Below, one piece after another: positions 27,822-35,351 of a stretch of 64,000 nt of DNA. Under the pieces are notes generated by a model. The model saw only the letters and a program-made list of their open reading frames with translations. It did no database searches and was not told where the DNA came from. A program made the position numbers and the translations under genes. Positions within the stretch are counted from its first letter, which is position 1, and the number at the start of each line of letters is the position of its first letter. The stretch spans positions 496,001-560,000 of the forward strand of contig NZ_FTMY01000002.1 in the NCBI RefSeq assembly GCF_900156165.1. The letters run 5' to 3'. The DNA is from Pseudacidovorax sp. RU35E. Lineage in GTDB: Bacteria; Pseudomonadota; Gammaproteobacteria; Burkholderiales; Burkholderiaceae_C.

Positions 27822-27837
27822 ATGACAAAGCTGTCAG
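27822..27837. promoter_or_regulatory. CusR-like operator in front of the efflux operon
   Basis: ATGACAA-AG-CTGTCAG: a near-palindromic site with perfect inner arms TGACA and TGTCA. It differs at two positions from the E. coli CusR box core as I remember it (ATGACAA-NN-TTGTCAT). It lies 65 bases before the outer-membrane factor start and 66 bases before the DUF3348 gene on the other strand. Confidence 0.55.
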
Positions 27838-27902
27838 GTGGCGCAGCCGGAGCCCGCGCACCCCCGGTGTAGACTGCGCGGTTTTTCGATCCGGCAACCC
27901 CC

Positions 27903-28634
27903 ATGGCGCTCACCACCGTGCGCACGGGCCTGACCGGTGCGGCGCTTGTGCGACTGCTGGCCGGCCTTGCCGGTCCGCGGGCGCAGGTCCGGGATTCCAG
28001 AGACGCCTTCGCCGACCGCCTGAGCCAATGGCTCGGATGGACGGACGCCATCTCGCTGTCAGCGGCCCTCGAACGGCCGCTGCCGGCCCCGAGCGCTGCC
28101 GGCGCCCCTTCCACCACCGACGATCCCTGGCCGCAGGAGCAGGCCGAGGTGGAGCGCGTGCGCGCGGTGCTGGCCCATGGTCATGCCAAGGAGGCCGCCG
28201 CCGCCGGTCGGTCCACCTTCGAGCAGGGCATCGGCTTCTCGCCCTACCGGCAACGCTACCTGGCGCGCCAGCAGGCGATGGAGATGGCCATCGGCCTGCT
28301 GCGCGAGCGGCTGCGCGCCGTGGTGGCGGCCCGCTCGCCCGAGCTGGCGCGGCTGGCCGCGGTGGATGCCGTGATGGCCCAGACCCTGGGCCCGCACGAG
28401 GACCGGCTCATGGCCGGCGTGGCGCCGATGCTCGAAAAGCACTTTCGCCGCCTCGCCGAGGCGCATGGGCCCGAGGACGAAAGCTGGCAGGAACCCTTCC
28501 GCCAGGACCTGCATACCGTGCTGATGGCCGAGCTGGAACTGCGCCTGCAGCCCGCGCTGGCCCTGCTCGAAGCCCTCCGGCCGCCGGGCGCCCCTGCGCC
28601 CGCCGTGGCCACACCAGGAAACAAGGACGCATGA
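27903..28634 (+). CDS. DUF3348 family protein, first gene of the motor-like cluster
   Basis: A 243-residue cytoplasmic protein without a signal peptide or membrane segment. It resembles the DUF3348 family, which I know from Burkholderiales genomes beside DUF802 genes. The most characteristic stretch is GIGFSPYRQRYLARQQAMEM, about residues 109-128, followed by a helical region of repeated Leu/Arg/Glu and the segment LGPHEDRLMAGVAPMLEKHF. An Ala/Pro-rich linker lies at about 60-75. Its stop overlaps the start of the next gene by 4 bases (ATGA), so the two are translationally coupled. Function is unknown; it could be a cytoplasmic partner of the membrane complex encoded next. Confidence 0.85.
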   Translation: MALTTVRTGLTGAALVRLLAGLAGPRAQVRDSRDAFADRLSQWLGWTDAISLSAALERPLPAPSAAGAPSTTDDPWPQEQAEVERVRAVLAHGHAKEAAAAGRSTFEQGIGFSPYRQRYLARQQAMEMAIGLLRERLRAVVAARSPELARLAAVDAVMAQTLGPHEDRLMAGVAPMLEKHFRRLAEAHGPEDESWQEPFRQDLHTVLMAELELRLQPALALLEALRPPGAPAPAVATPGNKDA

Positions 28635-31432
28635 AGAGACTGTTTGCCAAGGCCCTGCTCTGGGCCGTGTTCGCGGCCGGACTGGCCGCCGTGCTGTGGG
28701 TCGGCGCCGGCTACCTGGGCCGCCAGCCGCTCGCGCTGGCGGTGATGGTGCTGATCGGGGTGTTCTACCTCGTGGGCGGCGTGGAGCTGTTGCGCTTCGA
28801 CCGCGCCACCCGCACGCTGGCGGCGGCGCTCGCTGGCATGGGCGGCGCCCCGGGCGACGCCCGTCACACCTGGCTGGCCCCGGTCGAACCCGCGCTGCAG
28901 GGCGCCGTGCGCCAGCGCATCGAGGGCGGCCGCGTCGCCTTGCCCGGCCCGGCACTCGCGCCCTACATCACCGGCTTGCTGGTGCTGCTAGGCATGCTGG
29001 GCACCTTCATGGGCATGGTCGTCACGCTGGACGGCACGGGCGCTGCACTGACAGGCGCCACCGAGCTGCAGGGCATCCGCGATGCGCTATCGGCCCCGGT
29101 GCGCGGCCTGGGCCTGGCCTTCGGCACCTCGGTGGCCGGCGTGGCCGCCTCGGCAGCGCTGGGGCTCGTGTCCGCGCTGGCCCGCCGCGAGCGGGTTCAG
29201 GTCGGCCAGCAGCTGGACGCCGCCATCGCCGGCCCGCTGCGCGCCTTCTCGGCCACGCACCACCGCGAGGCCTCGCTCAAGCTGATGGAGCAGCAGGCCG
29301 GCCTGCTGCCCACCCTGGTCGAGCGGCTGCAGGCCAGCATGGAGGCGCTGGAGCGCCAGCAGCAGGCCCTGAACGAGCGGCTCACCGCCGACCAGACCCG
29401 CTTCCACACCCAGGCCGAGTCGGCCTATGCCGCGCTGGCCGCCTCGGTCGAGCGCAGCCTGAAAGAGAGCGTGGCCGAGGGCGCCCGCCTGAGCGGCGCC
29501 GCCATTCAGCCCGCCATCGAGGCCACGCTGGCCGGCCTGGCCCAGGAGAGCGGCCGCCTGCAGACCGCCATGGCCGAGCAGGTGCGCCGCCAGCTCGACG
29601 GCGTGGCCGAACGTTTCGGCCAAGCCACCACCGAGGTCGCCGGCCTGTGGCGCAGCGCCCTGGCCGAACAGCAGGCCGCGCAGGCCGCGGGCAGCCGCGC
29701 CTTCGACGAGGCACTGGCCCGCTTCACCGGCCATGCCCAGCAGCGCGATGCGGCGCTGGACGAGGCCCTGACCCGCTTCACCCAGCACACGCAGCAGCAC
29801 AGCCTGGCGCTGGCCGACGACCTGGCGGTCCGGCTGGACCGCCAGTCCGAGACCCTGGGCCAGCGCTGGGCGGAGGTCCTGTCCCAGCAGGCCGCCGGTG
29901 CCGAGCAGATGGCCGCTCGCCACGAGGCCGCACTGCAGCGCGCTGCCGAAGGCTTCGCCGGCCAGGCTGTCGCCCTGCGCGAAGGGGTCGAAGCAGCCCA
30001 CGCCGAACTGCAGACCCGCCTAGCCGCACAGGACGACACCCGCCTGGCGGCCTGGACCGGCGCGCTGCGCAGCCTGGCCGACGACCTGCGTCAGCAATGG
30101 GAGCAGGCTGGCGCCCGAGCCACGGGCGAATGGCAATCCGTCGGCGAGACCCTGTCGCGCAGCGTACGCGCCATCACCGCGGGCGCCGAAGCCCAGGCCC
30201 AGCGTGTGCTGGCCGACCTGGACCGCCGCGCCGCCGCCGACGACAGCCGTCTGGCCGACTGGCGCGGGCACCTGGAGACCCTGGCTGCCAATCTGCGCGA
30301 GCAATGGCAGCAGACAAGCAGCGCCGCCGCCGACCAGTGGCTACAGGCCGGCCGCGCCGCCTCCGCCGAGCTGGAGCGCGCCAGTGGCCAGATCGCCGTC
30401 CAGCTCGAACGCGCCAGCACCGGCGCCGCCGAGGCCCTGGCCCTGGCCAGCAGCCAGGCCGCGGGTCAGCTGCAGCAGGCCACCGGCCAAGTCGCCGAAG
30501 GCCTGCAGCGCGCCACCGGCGAGGCCGTGGGCCAATGGCAGCAGGTGGGCGAACAGCTGCGCCAGGCCGCCATCGACATCGGCAGCACCGCCCAGGCCCA
30601 GGCCGAGCGAACGCTGGCGCAGATCGAGCAGCGCGCCGCGCAGGAGGCCGAGCGCCAGGCCGCCTGGACCGCCGCGCTGGAAGCCACCGTCGCCACCCTG
30701 CGCACGCAGTGGGAGGCGGCCGGCGAGCAGGCCACCGGCCAGTTGCGCGAGGCCGGTGCCGCCCTGGCCCGCACCGCCACCGACATGAGCACGCAGATGG
30801 AGGCGCAGGCCCGGCGCACCCTGTCCGAGATCGGCCAGCTGGTGCAGGCCGCCGCCGAGGCACCGCGCGCTGCAGCCGAAGTGATGGGCGAACTGCGCGA
30901 GCGCATCAGCGACAGCATGGCCCGCGACCAGGCCACGCTGGAGGAACGCGAGCGCCTGATGCAGACCCTCGGCACGCTGCTGGAGGCGCTCAACCGCCAG
31001 GCCACCGAGCAGCGCGGCGCCATCGACGCGCTGGTGGACACCACCGCCGGCCTGATGGAACGCGCCAGCGGCCAGTTCGGCGACACCCTGCAGGCGCAAG
31101 TCGAGCGCTTCGGCCAGGCGCTGGACGCCCAGGCCGCGCGCCTGGACGAGGCCGGCACGCAGCTGGGCGCCAGCGCGGTCGAAGTGGCCAGCCTGGGCGA
31201 GGCCTTCGGCGGCGCCGTGCAGCTCTTCGGCCAGGCCAACGGCGAGCTGCTGACGCAACTCAAGGGCATCGAGACGGCGCTGACCAAGTCCCTGGCGCGC
31301 AGCGACGAGCAGCTGGACTACTACGTGGCCCAGGCGCGCGAAGTGATCGAGCTGAGCATCGGCGCGCAGAAACAGATCATCGACGACCTGCAGCACCTGG
31401 CCGCCCAGCGCGGGGTGGAGGCGGCGGCGTGA
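28631..31432 (+). CDS. DUF802 protein: MotA/ExbB/ZorA-like membrane domain with a very long coiled tail
   Basis: A 933-residue protein. Residues 1-190 hold four hydrophobic segments (about 8-29, 33-54, 111-131, 155-183). TM3 reads GLLVLLGMLGTFMGMVV and TM4 LGLAFGTSVAGVAASAALGLV. This is the LGTF...AFGTS pattern of MotA/TolQ/ZorA proteins, with Thr125 and Thr166/Ser167 at the places of pore-lining residues. From about residue 190 to the end the protein is Ala/Gln/Glu/Arg-rich, with recurrent heptads and repeated QWxQAG, QAERTLAQIEQRA and AAWTxALxxL segments: a cytoplasmic coiled tail of about 740 residues. The family name is DUF802. The start follows AGGAAACAAGGACGC. The motor role is inferred from this topology and from the MotB-like gene that follows. 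Confidence 0.85.
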   Translation: MKRLFAKALLWAVFAAGLAAVLWVGAGYLGRQPLALAVMVLIGVFYLVGGVELLRFDRATRTLAAALAGMGGAPGDARHTWLAPVEPALQGAVRQRIEGGRVALPGPALAPYITGLLVLLGMLGTFMGMVVTLDGTGAALTGATELQGIRDALSAPVRGLGLAFGTSVAGVAASAALGLVSALARRERVQVGQQLDAAIAGPLRAFSATHHREASLKLMEQQAGLLPTLVERLQASMEALERQQQALNERLTADQTRFHTQAESAYAALAASVERSLKESVAEGARLSGAAIQPAIEATLAGLAQESGRLQTAMAEQVRRQLDGVAERFGQATTEVAGLWRSALAEQQAAQAAGSRAFDEALARFTGHAQQRDAALDEALTRFTQHTQQHSLALADDLAVRLDRQSETLGQRWAEVLSQQAAGAEQMAARHEAALQRAAEGFAGQAVALREGVEAAHAELQTRLAAQDDTRLAAWTGALRSLADDLRQQWEQAGARATGEWQSVGETLSRSVRAITAGAEAQAQRVLADLDRRAAADDSRLADWRGHLETLAANLREQWQQTSSAAADQWLQAGRAASAELERASGQIAVQLERASTGAAEALALASSQAAGQLQQATGQVAEGLQRATGEAVGQWQQVGEQLRQAAIDIGSTAQAQAERTLAQIEQRAAQEAERQAAWTAALEATVATLRTQWEAAGEQATGQLREAGAALARTATDMSTQMEAQARRTLSEIGQLVQAAAEAPRAAAEVMGELRERISDSMARDQATLEERERLMQTLGTLLEALNRQATEQRGAIDALVDTTAGLMERASGQFGDTLQAQVERFGQALDAQAARLDEAGTQLGASAVEVASLGEAFGGAVQLFGQANGELLTQLKGIETALTKSLARSDEQLDYYVAQAREVIELSIGAQKQIIDDLQHLAAQRGVEAAA

Positions 31433-31462
31433 TGGGCGCAGCACACGAGCGGCGCGGGAACT

Positions 31463-31564
31463 CCTTCCCCCTCTTGGGGAAGGCAGGGATGGGGGCCAGC
31501 ACGGCGCAGGCGCTCTTTTCGGCTGTGCGGGCCCCCACCCCAACCCTCCCCCAGGGGGGGAGGG
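31463..31564. repeat. REP-like intergenic element
   Basis: Two GC-rich hairpins in the 160-base gap before the OmpA-like gene: CCTTCCCC-N5-GGGGAAGG at 31463-31483 and CCCTCCCCC-N3-GGGGGAGGG at 31544-31564. The second is preceded by the 13-mer CACCCCAACCCTC (31536-31548), found again at 43976-43988. Confidence 0.6.
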
Positions 31565-31592
31565 AGCCAAGCCCATTCGACGGAGCCGCCAC

Positions 31593-32261
31593 ATGGCAGC
31601 CCTGAACGACGACGTCGTCGACGGCGGCGCCGAGCCTTCGGTGCCCGTCTGGGCCGTCTTCGGCGACCTCATGGCCGGCGTGCTGGGCGCCTTCGCGCTG
31701 ATCCTGGTGGCGGCGCTGGGCATGCAGATGGAACTGGCCGACCGCCTCAAGGCCGAGGTGCAGCAGCGCGAGCAGGCCGCCCGCCGGCTGCAGACGCTGG
31801 AGCAGGCTCTGGCCGGCCCGCTGGCCGCCGGCCGCGTCACGCTGGCCGATGGGCGCATCGGCATCAGCGGCAGCGTGCTGTTCGCCTTTGCCTCCGACGA
31901 GCTGCAGCCCGAAGGCCGCCAGCTGCTCAAGACCCTGGCCGGCCCGCTGGGCCGCTACCTGCGCGAGCGCGGCGAGATCCTGATGGTCAGTGGCTTCACC
32001 GACGACCGGCAGGTGCGTGGCGACAGCCGCCGTTTCGCCGACAACTGGGAGCTGTCGGCCCAGCGCGCGCTGACCGTGACCCGCGCGCTGATCGAGGAAG
32101 GCGTGCCGGCCGACGCCGTGTTCGCCGCGGCCTTCGGTTCGCAGCAGGCCGTGGCCTCCAATGCCGATGCGGATGGCCGCGCCCGCAACCGCCGGGTCGA
32201 GATGGCGCCCATGCCGCGCCCCGCCCGCACCGAGGCCGGCAAGGCATCGGTGCGGCCCTGA
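31593..32261 (+). CDS. MotB/ZorB-like OmpA-domain protein with one membrane segment
   Basis: A 222-residue protein. The N-terminal motif PVWAVFGDLMAGVLGAFALI (about residues 18-37) is the only membrane helix and holds Asp25. This is the position of the proton-carrying Asp of MotB and ZorB (pattern W-x3-x-DLM-x2-L). A short helical linker follows, then an OmpA-like peptidoglycan-binding domain: VLFAFASDELQPEG, VSGFTDDRQV, ELSAQRALTVTRALIEEGV and GRARNRRVEM. It is therefore built as a stator B subunit that anchors to the cell wall. It lies 160 bases after the DUF802 gene, separated by a REP-like element, and is the natural partner of that protein. Confidence 0.88.
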   Translation: MAALNDDVVDGGAEPSVPVWAVFGDLMAGVLGAFALILVAALGMQMELADRLKAEVQQREQAARRLQTLEQALAGPLAAGRVTLADGRIGISGSVLFAFASDELQPEGRQLLKTLAGPLGRYLRERGEILMVSGFTDDRQVRGDSRRFADNWELSAQRALTVTRALIEEGVPADAVFAAAFGSQQAVASNADADGRARNRRVEMAPMPRPARTEAGKASVRP

Positions 32262-32275
32262 TCGGGACGGCCGCG

Positions 32276-33091
32276 ATGAACGACGTGCAGCCCGACGAGA
32301 CCCCGACGATGCCGCCGCAGACGCCGCAGACGCCGCAGACGCCGCAGACGCCGCAGACGCCGCAGACGCCGCTTGCGGCACTGCAGGCGCGGCTGGCCGC
32401 CTTGCGCGAGGCCGAGGCCCACCGGGTCGATCCCGCCGCCTTCCTCGCGCTGGAGGCGCTGGCCCGCCGCACAGCAGGACAGCCGGAGCGCATCCGGCAA
32501 TTGCTCCTGGCCCGTCTGGACGCGGCGTTGGCGCGCTATGAGGCGCGCCTGGCATCGTGGCCCGACCAGGCTGCCGCCGAACGCGCGGGACAACCGAAGC
32601 CCAGCCCGTCGACAGCAGCCCGACCCCTCGTCGGCCGGACACCGCCGCTCGCAGCCGCTGCGCGTGCCCCGGTGCCCGGGACCCCACGTGGCGCCCTCGG
32701 CCTGCTGGCCGATGGCCTGGCGCAGCGTGGCCGCGCTGTGCCCGAGGACGGCCCGCCGCTGCTGGCGACGGCCGAGGGGCAGTCGCGTCCGCCGGAGCTC
32801 AAGGCGCTGCGGCGCTTTCGCGGCACCTGGTCGCGCCTGTCGGCGCAGCAGCGTCTGCGCGAGGCCACCGCGCAGGTGCCCGCGCAGGCGGGGCCGCTCA
32901 ATTCCCATCATCTGGTCCATCGGGCGCTGGCGCTGATGCAGCAGCTGTCGCCCGGCTACCTGGAGCACTTCGTCGGCCACGTGGATGCGCTGCTGTCCAT
33001 CGAGCAGCTGCAGTCGCCGCCGCCTCCGCCGCCGGTCAAGGGCGAGCTGCGATCTGCGGCAACGCGGCGCAAGACGACGCGTGCCCGATGA
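32276..33091 (+). CDS. DUF2894 family protein with an N-terminal PQT repeat
   Basis: A 271-residue soluble protein with no signal or membrane segment. Residues about 13-31 are six tandem Pro-Gln-Thr units encoded by a 9-base DNA repeat. Two helical parts follow, separated by a Pro/Arg/Ala-rich linker. The conserved C-terminal half contains PELKALRRFRGTWSRLSAQQ and LNSHHLVHRALALMQQLSPG, then YLEHFVGHVDALLSIEQL, which I associate with DUF2894. It is 14 bases downstream of the OmpA-like gene and ends the cluster. The function is unknown. The recurring neighbourhood with DUF3348 and DUF802 suggests a cytoplasmic accessory of the motor-like complex. Confidence 0.85.
   Translation: MNDVQPDETPTMPPQTPQTPQTPQTPQTPQTPLAALQARLAALREAEAHRVDPAAFLALEALARRTAGQPERIRQLLLARLDAALARYEARLASWPDQAAAERAGQPKPSPSTAARPLVGRTPPLAAAARAPVPGTPRGALGLLADGLAQRGRAVPEDGPPLLATAEGQSRPPELKALRRFRGTWSRLSAQQRLREATAQVPAQAGPLNSHHLVHRALALMQQLSPGYLEHFVGHVDALLSIEQLQSPPPPPPVKGELRSAATRRKTTRAR
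32315..32368 (+). repeat. Six perfect 9-bp tandem repeats in the DUF2894 gene
   Basis: Unit CCGCAGACG repeated six times without mismatch, coding for (Pro-Gln-Thr)6. The unit is a multiple of three, so copy-number change would alter linker length without a frameshift. Confidence 0.95.
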
Positions 33092-33242
33092 GTGCGGGCC
33101 AGGCCGAAGACAGGCGGCGTGCGGGGCGCAACGCCCGTTGCATCGCTAAGGCTGCGTTCACAGTTCTGCCCAATGCTGCGGCCCGTTCCGTCGGTGGCCT
33201 GCTCCACGGGCATGCCGCCGTCCCGACCGAAGCACATCGCAG

Positions 33243-35351
33243 ATGAACGCATATCTCCCCGTCGACGGCGGCGCCATGGGCGCTGCAGTGCGGGCCCATG
33301 ACTGGGCCGCCACGCCACTCGGTCCCGCCGACCAATGGCCCGGCGCATTGCGCAACGCCCTCGGCCTGATGCTCAATTCGCCCGAGAGCATGTACCTGGT
33401 CTGGGGCGATGCGCTGACCTTCTTCTTCAACGACGCCTACCGGCCGATCCTGGGACCGCGGCTGGAAGGCGCGCTGGGCCAGCCGCTGCCCGTGCTCTGG
33501 TCCGATGCCTGGGAGGCGGTGCGCGGGCCCATGGAGGAGGCGCTGGCCGGTCGAGCCAGCCGCTTCGTCGATGTGCCCATCACCATGGCCCGCCATGGGC
33601 GCGAAGAGCAGACCTGGTGGTCGTATTCGTACTCGCCGATCTACGACGGCGACGTCGTGCGGGGGGTGTTCTGCTTCACCGTCGAGACCACACAGCGGGT
33701 GCACGCCCAGCAGCAACTGGCCGCCGAGGCCGAGCAGCAGCGCCGCATCCTGGATGAGTTGCCGGGCTTCGTCTGGACAGCCAACCGGGAGGGCCTGGTG
33801 CACTACGTCAGCCCTCGCTGGATGGCCTTCAGCGGCCAGCCGCGCGAGCAGTTCCTGGGCGAAGGCTGGAGCAACTTCGTGCATCCGGACGACCTGCCGG
33901 CGCTGTCGGAAGCCTGGGAGCGCGCGGTGAAGGCGCGCATGCCCTATGAGGCGGAGTTCCGCATGCGTGGCTCGCGCGAGGGCTACCGCTGGTGGCTGTC
34001 CCGCGCGCACCCGGTGGCAGGCGAGGCGGACGGCGACATGGCCTGGGTGGGCATCTGCACCGAGATGGACGCCATCATCGACGCGCGGGAGATGCTCAGC
34101 CGATCGCGCGACGCCCTGCAGGACGCCGTGAGCGAGCGCACCCGCGAACTGGAAGCCGCCGAGGAGGCGCTGCACCAGGCCCGCAAGATGGAGGCCATCG
34201 GACAGCTCACCGGCGGCCTGGCGCACGACTTCAACAACATGCTCGCGGCCGTGTCCGGCGCGCTGGAATTGATGGAGATCCGCGTTCGGCAGAACCAGCC
34301 GGAGCACCTGCCGCGGTACATCCACACCGCGCAGGACGCCACGCGCCGCGCCGCCGCCCTCACGCACCGGCTGCTGGCCTTCTCGCGCCGGCAGACGCTG
34401 GCGCCGCGGCCCACGCTGGTGGACGAGCTGGTGGCCGGCATGGTCGAGCTCATCCAGCGCACCGTCGGCCCGCAGGTGCACATCGTCACCCATGCCGAGC
34501 CGGCCCCCTGGCCGGCGCTGGTCGATCCGTCTCAACTGGAGAACGCGCTGCTCAACCTGTGCATCAACGCCCGCGACGCCATGCCCGACGGCGGGCAGGT
34601 GCTGATCGAGACGCTCAATGTCCACATGGCCGGCGCCGCCGCCCGCGCCCACGACCTGCCCGAGGGCGACTACCTGCTGCTGCGCGTGACCGACAACGGC
34701 GTGGGCATGCCGGCGAACGTGCTGGGCAAGGCCTTCGATCCCTTCTTCACCACCAAGCCGCTGGGGCAGGGCACGGGGCTGGGGCTGTCGATGATCTACG
34801 GCTTCGCGCGCCAGTCCGGCGGGCAGGTGCGCATCGCGTCCGAGGTGGGGCAGGGCACGGTGGTGTCGATCCACCTGCCACGCGCCGTGGAGGGCGCGGT
34901 GCCCGTGGCGGCGGCCGGAACGCAGGCCGTGCCCGACCTGGCCGCGCAGGCCGACTGGCCCGTGCTGGTGGTGGAAGACGAAGAAGCCGTGCGCCAGATC
35001 GTCGCCGAGACGCTGCGCGACCTGGGCTGCCGCGTGCTGGAGGCCGCCGACTCGCTGGCCGGCATGGCGATGCTGCGCGATTCGCCCGAGGTGCGCCTGT
35101 TGATCACCGACGTGGGCCTGCCCGGCGGCATGAACGGCCGGCAACTGGCTGACGCGGCGCGCAGCCTGCGGCCCGCGCTGCCGGTGCTCTTCATCACCGG
35201 CTATGCCGAGAACACGCTGCTCAAGGACGGCCAGTTGGAGCCGGGCATGGCGGTGCTGACCAAGCCTTTCTCGGTGCACCAGCTCACCAGCGAGCTGCGG
35301 CGCCTGCAGCAGGCATGGCCCGTCACACCGGCACCGAACCCCGCGGCATGA
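33243..35351 (+). CDS. Soluble hybrid histidine kinase (PAS-PAS-HisKA-HATPase-REC)
   Basis: A 702-residue kinase with no transmembrane segment. A first PAS/GAF-like region spans about residues 15-150 (DWAATPLGPADQWP and MYLVWGDALTFFFNDAYRPI, typical of many soluble kinases). A second PAS with PAC covers about 165-285 (FVWTANREGLVHYVSPRWM). A short coiled link is followed by the H-box GGLAHDFNNMLAAVSGALEL (His near 327), the N-box NALLNLCINARDAMPDG, and G-boxes GTGLGLSMIYGFARQSGG. The C-terminal receiver has VEDEEAV, the Asp in LLITDVGLPGG and TKPFS. The HDFNN H-box marks the family that autophosphorylates and passes the phosphate to its own receiver. Its output partner is not visible. The last 29 bases overlap the convergent dehydrogenase gene. 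Confidence 0.92.
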   Translation: MNAYLPVDGGAMGAAVRAHDWAATPLGPADQWPGALRNALGLMLNSPESMYLVWGDALTFFFNDAYRPILGPRLEGALGQPLPVLWSDAWEAVRGPMEEALAGRASRFVDVPITMARHGREEQTWWSYSYSPIYDGDVVRGVFCFTVETTQRVHAQQQLAAEAEQQRRILDELPGFVWTANREGLVHYVSPRWMAFSGQPREQFLGEGWSNFVHPDDLPALSEAWERAVKARMPYEAEFRMRGSREGYRWWLSRAHPVAGEADGDMAWVGICTEMDAIIDAREMLSRSRDALQDAVSERTRELEAAEEALHQARKMEAIGQLTGGLAHDFNNMLAAVSGALELMEIRVRQNQPEHLPRYIHTAQDATRRAAALTHRLLAFSRRQTLAPRPTLVDELVAGMVELIQRTVGPQVHIVTHAEPAPWPALVDPSQLENALLNLCINARDAMPDGGQVLIETLNVHMAGAAARAHDLPEGDYLLLRVTDNGVGMPANVLGKAFDPFFTTKPLGQGTGLGLSMIYGFARQSGGQVRIASEVGQGTVVSIHLPRAVEGAVPVAAAGTQAVPDLAAQADWPVLVVEDEEAVRQIVAETLRDLGCRVLEAADSLAGMAMLRDSPEVRLLITDVGLPGGMNGRQLADAARSLRPALPVLFITGYAENTLLKDGQLEPGMAVLTKPFSVHQLTSELRRLQQAWPVTPAPNPAA

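Noticed and set aside
28696-31605. A 969-codon second open frame on the plus strand over the DUF802 gene
   Set aside because: Arg/Gly/Pro-rich composition with no membrane or domain features. The other frame has the MotA-like helices, the ribosome binding site and the 4-base overlap.
32315-32368. Short tandem repeat considered as a CRISPR array
   Set aside because: The 9-bp units are directly abutting with no spacers and lie inside a coding frame.
27903-33091. The motor-like cluster considered as a complete Zorya defence system
   Set aside because: No ZorC, ZorD helicase or ZorE nuclease gene lies beside it. The helicase at 1483 is a YoaA-type iron-sulfur enzyme 26 kb away.
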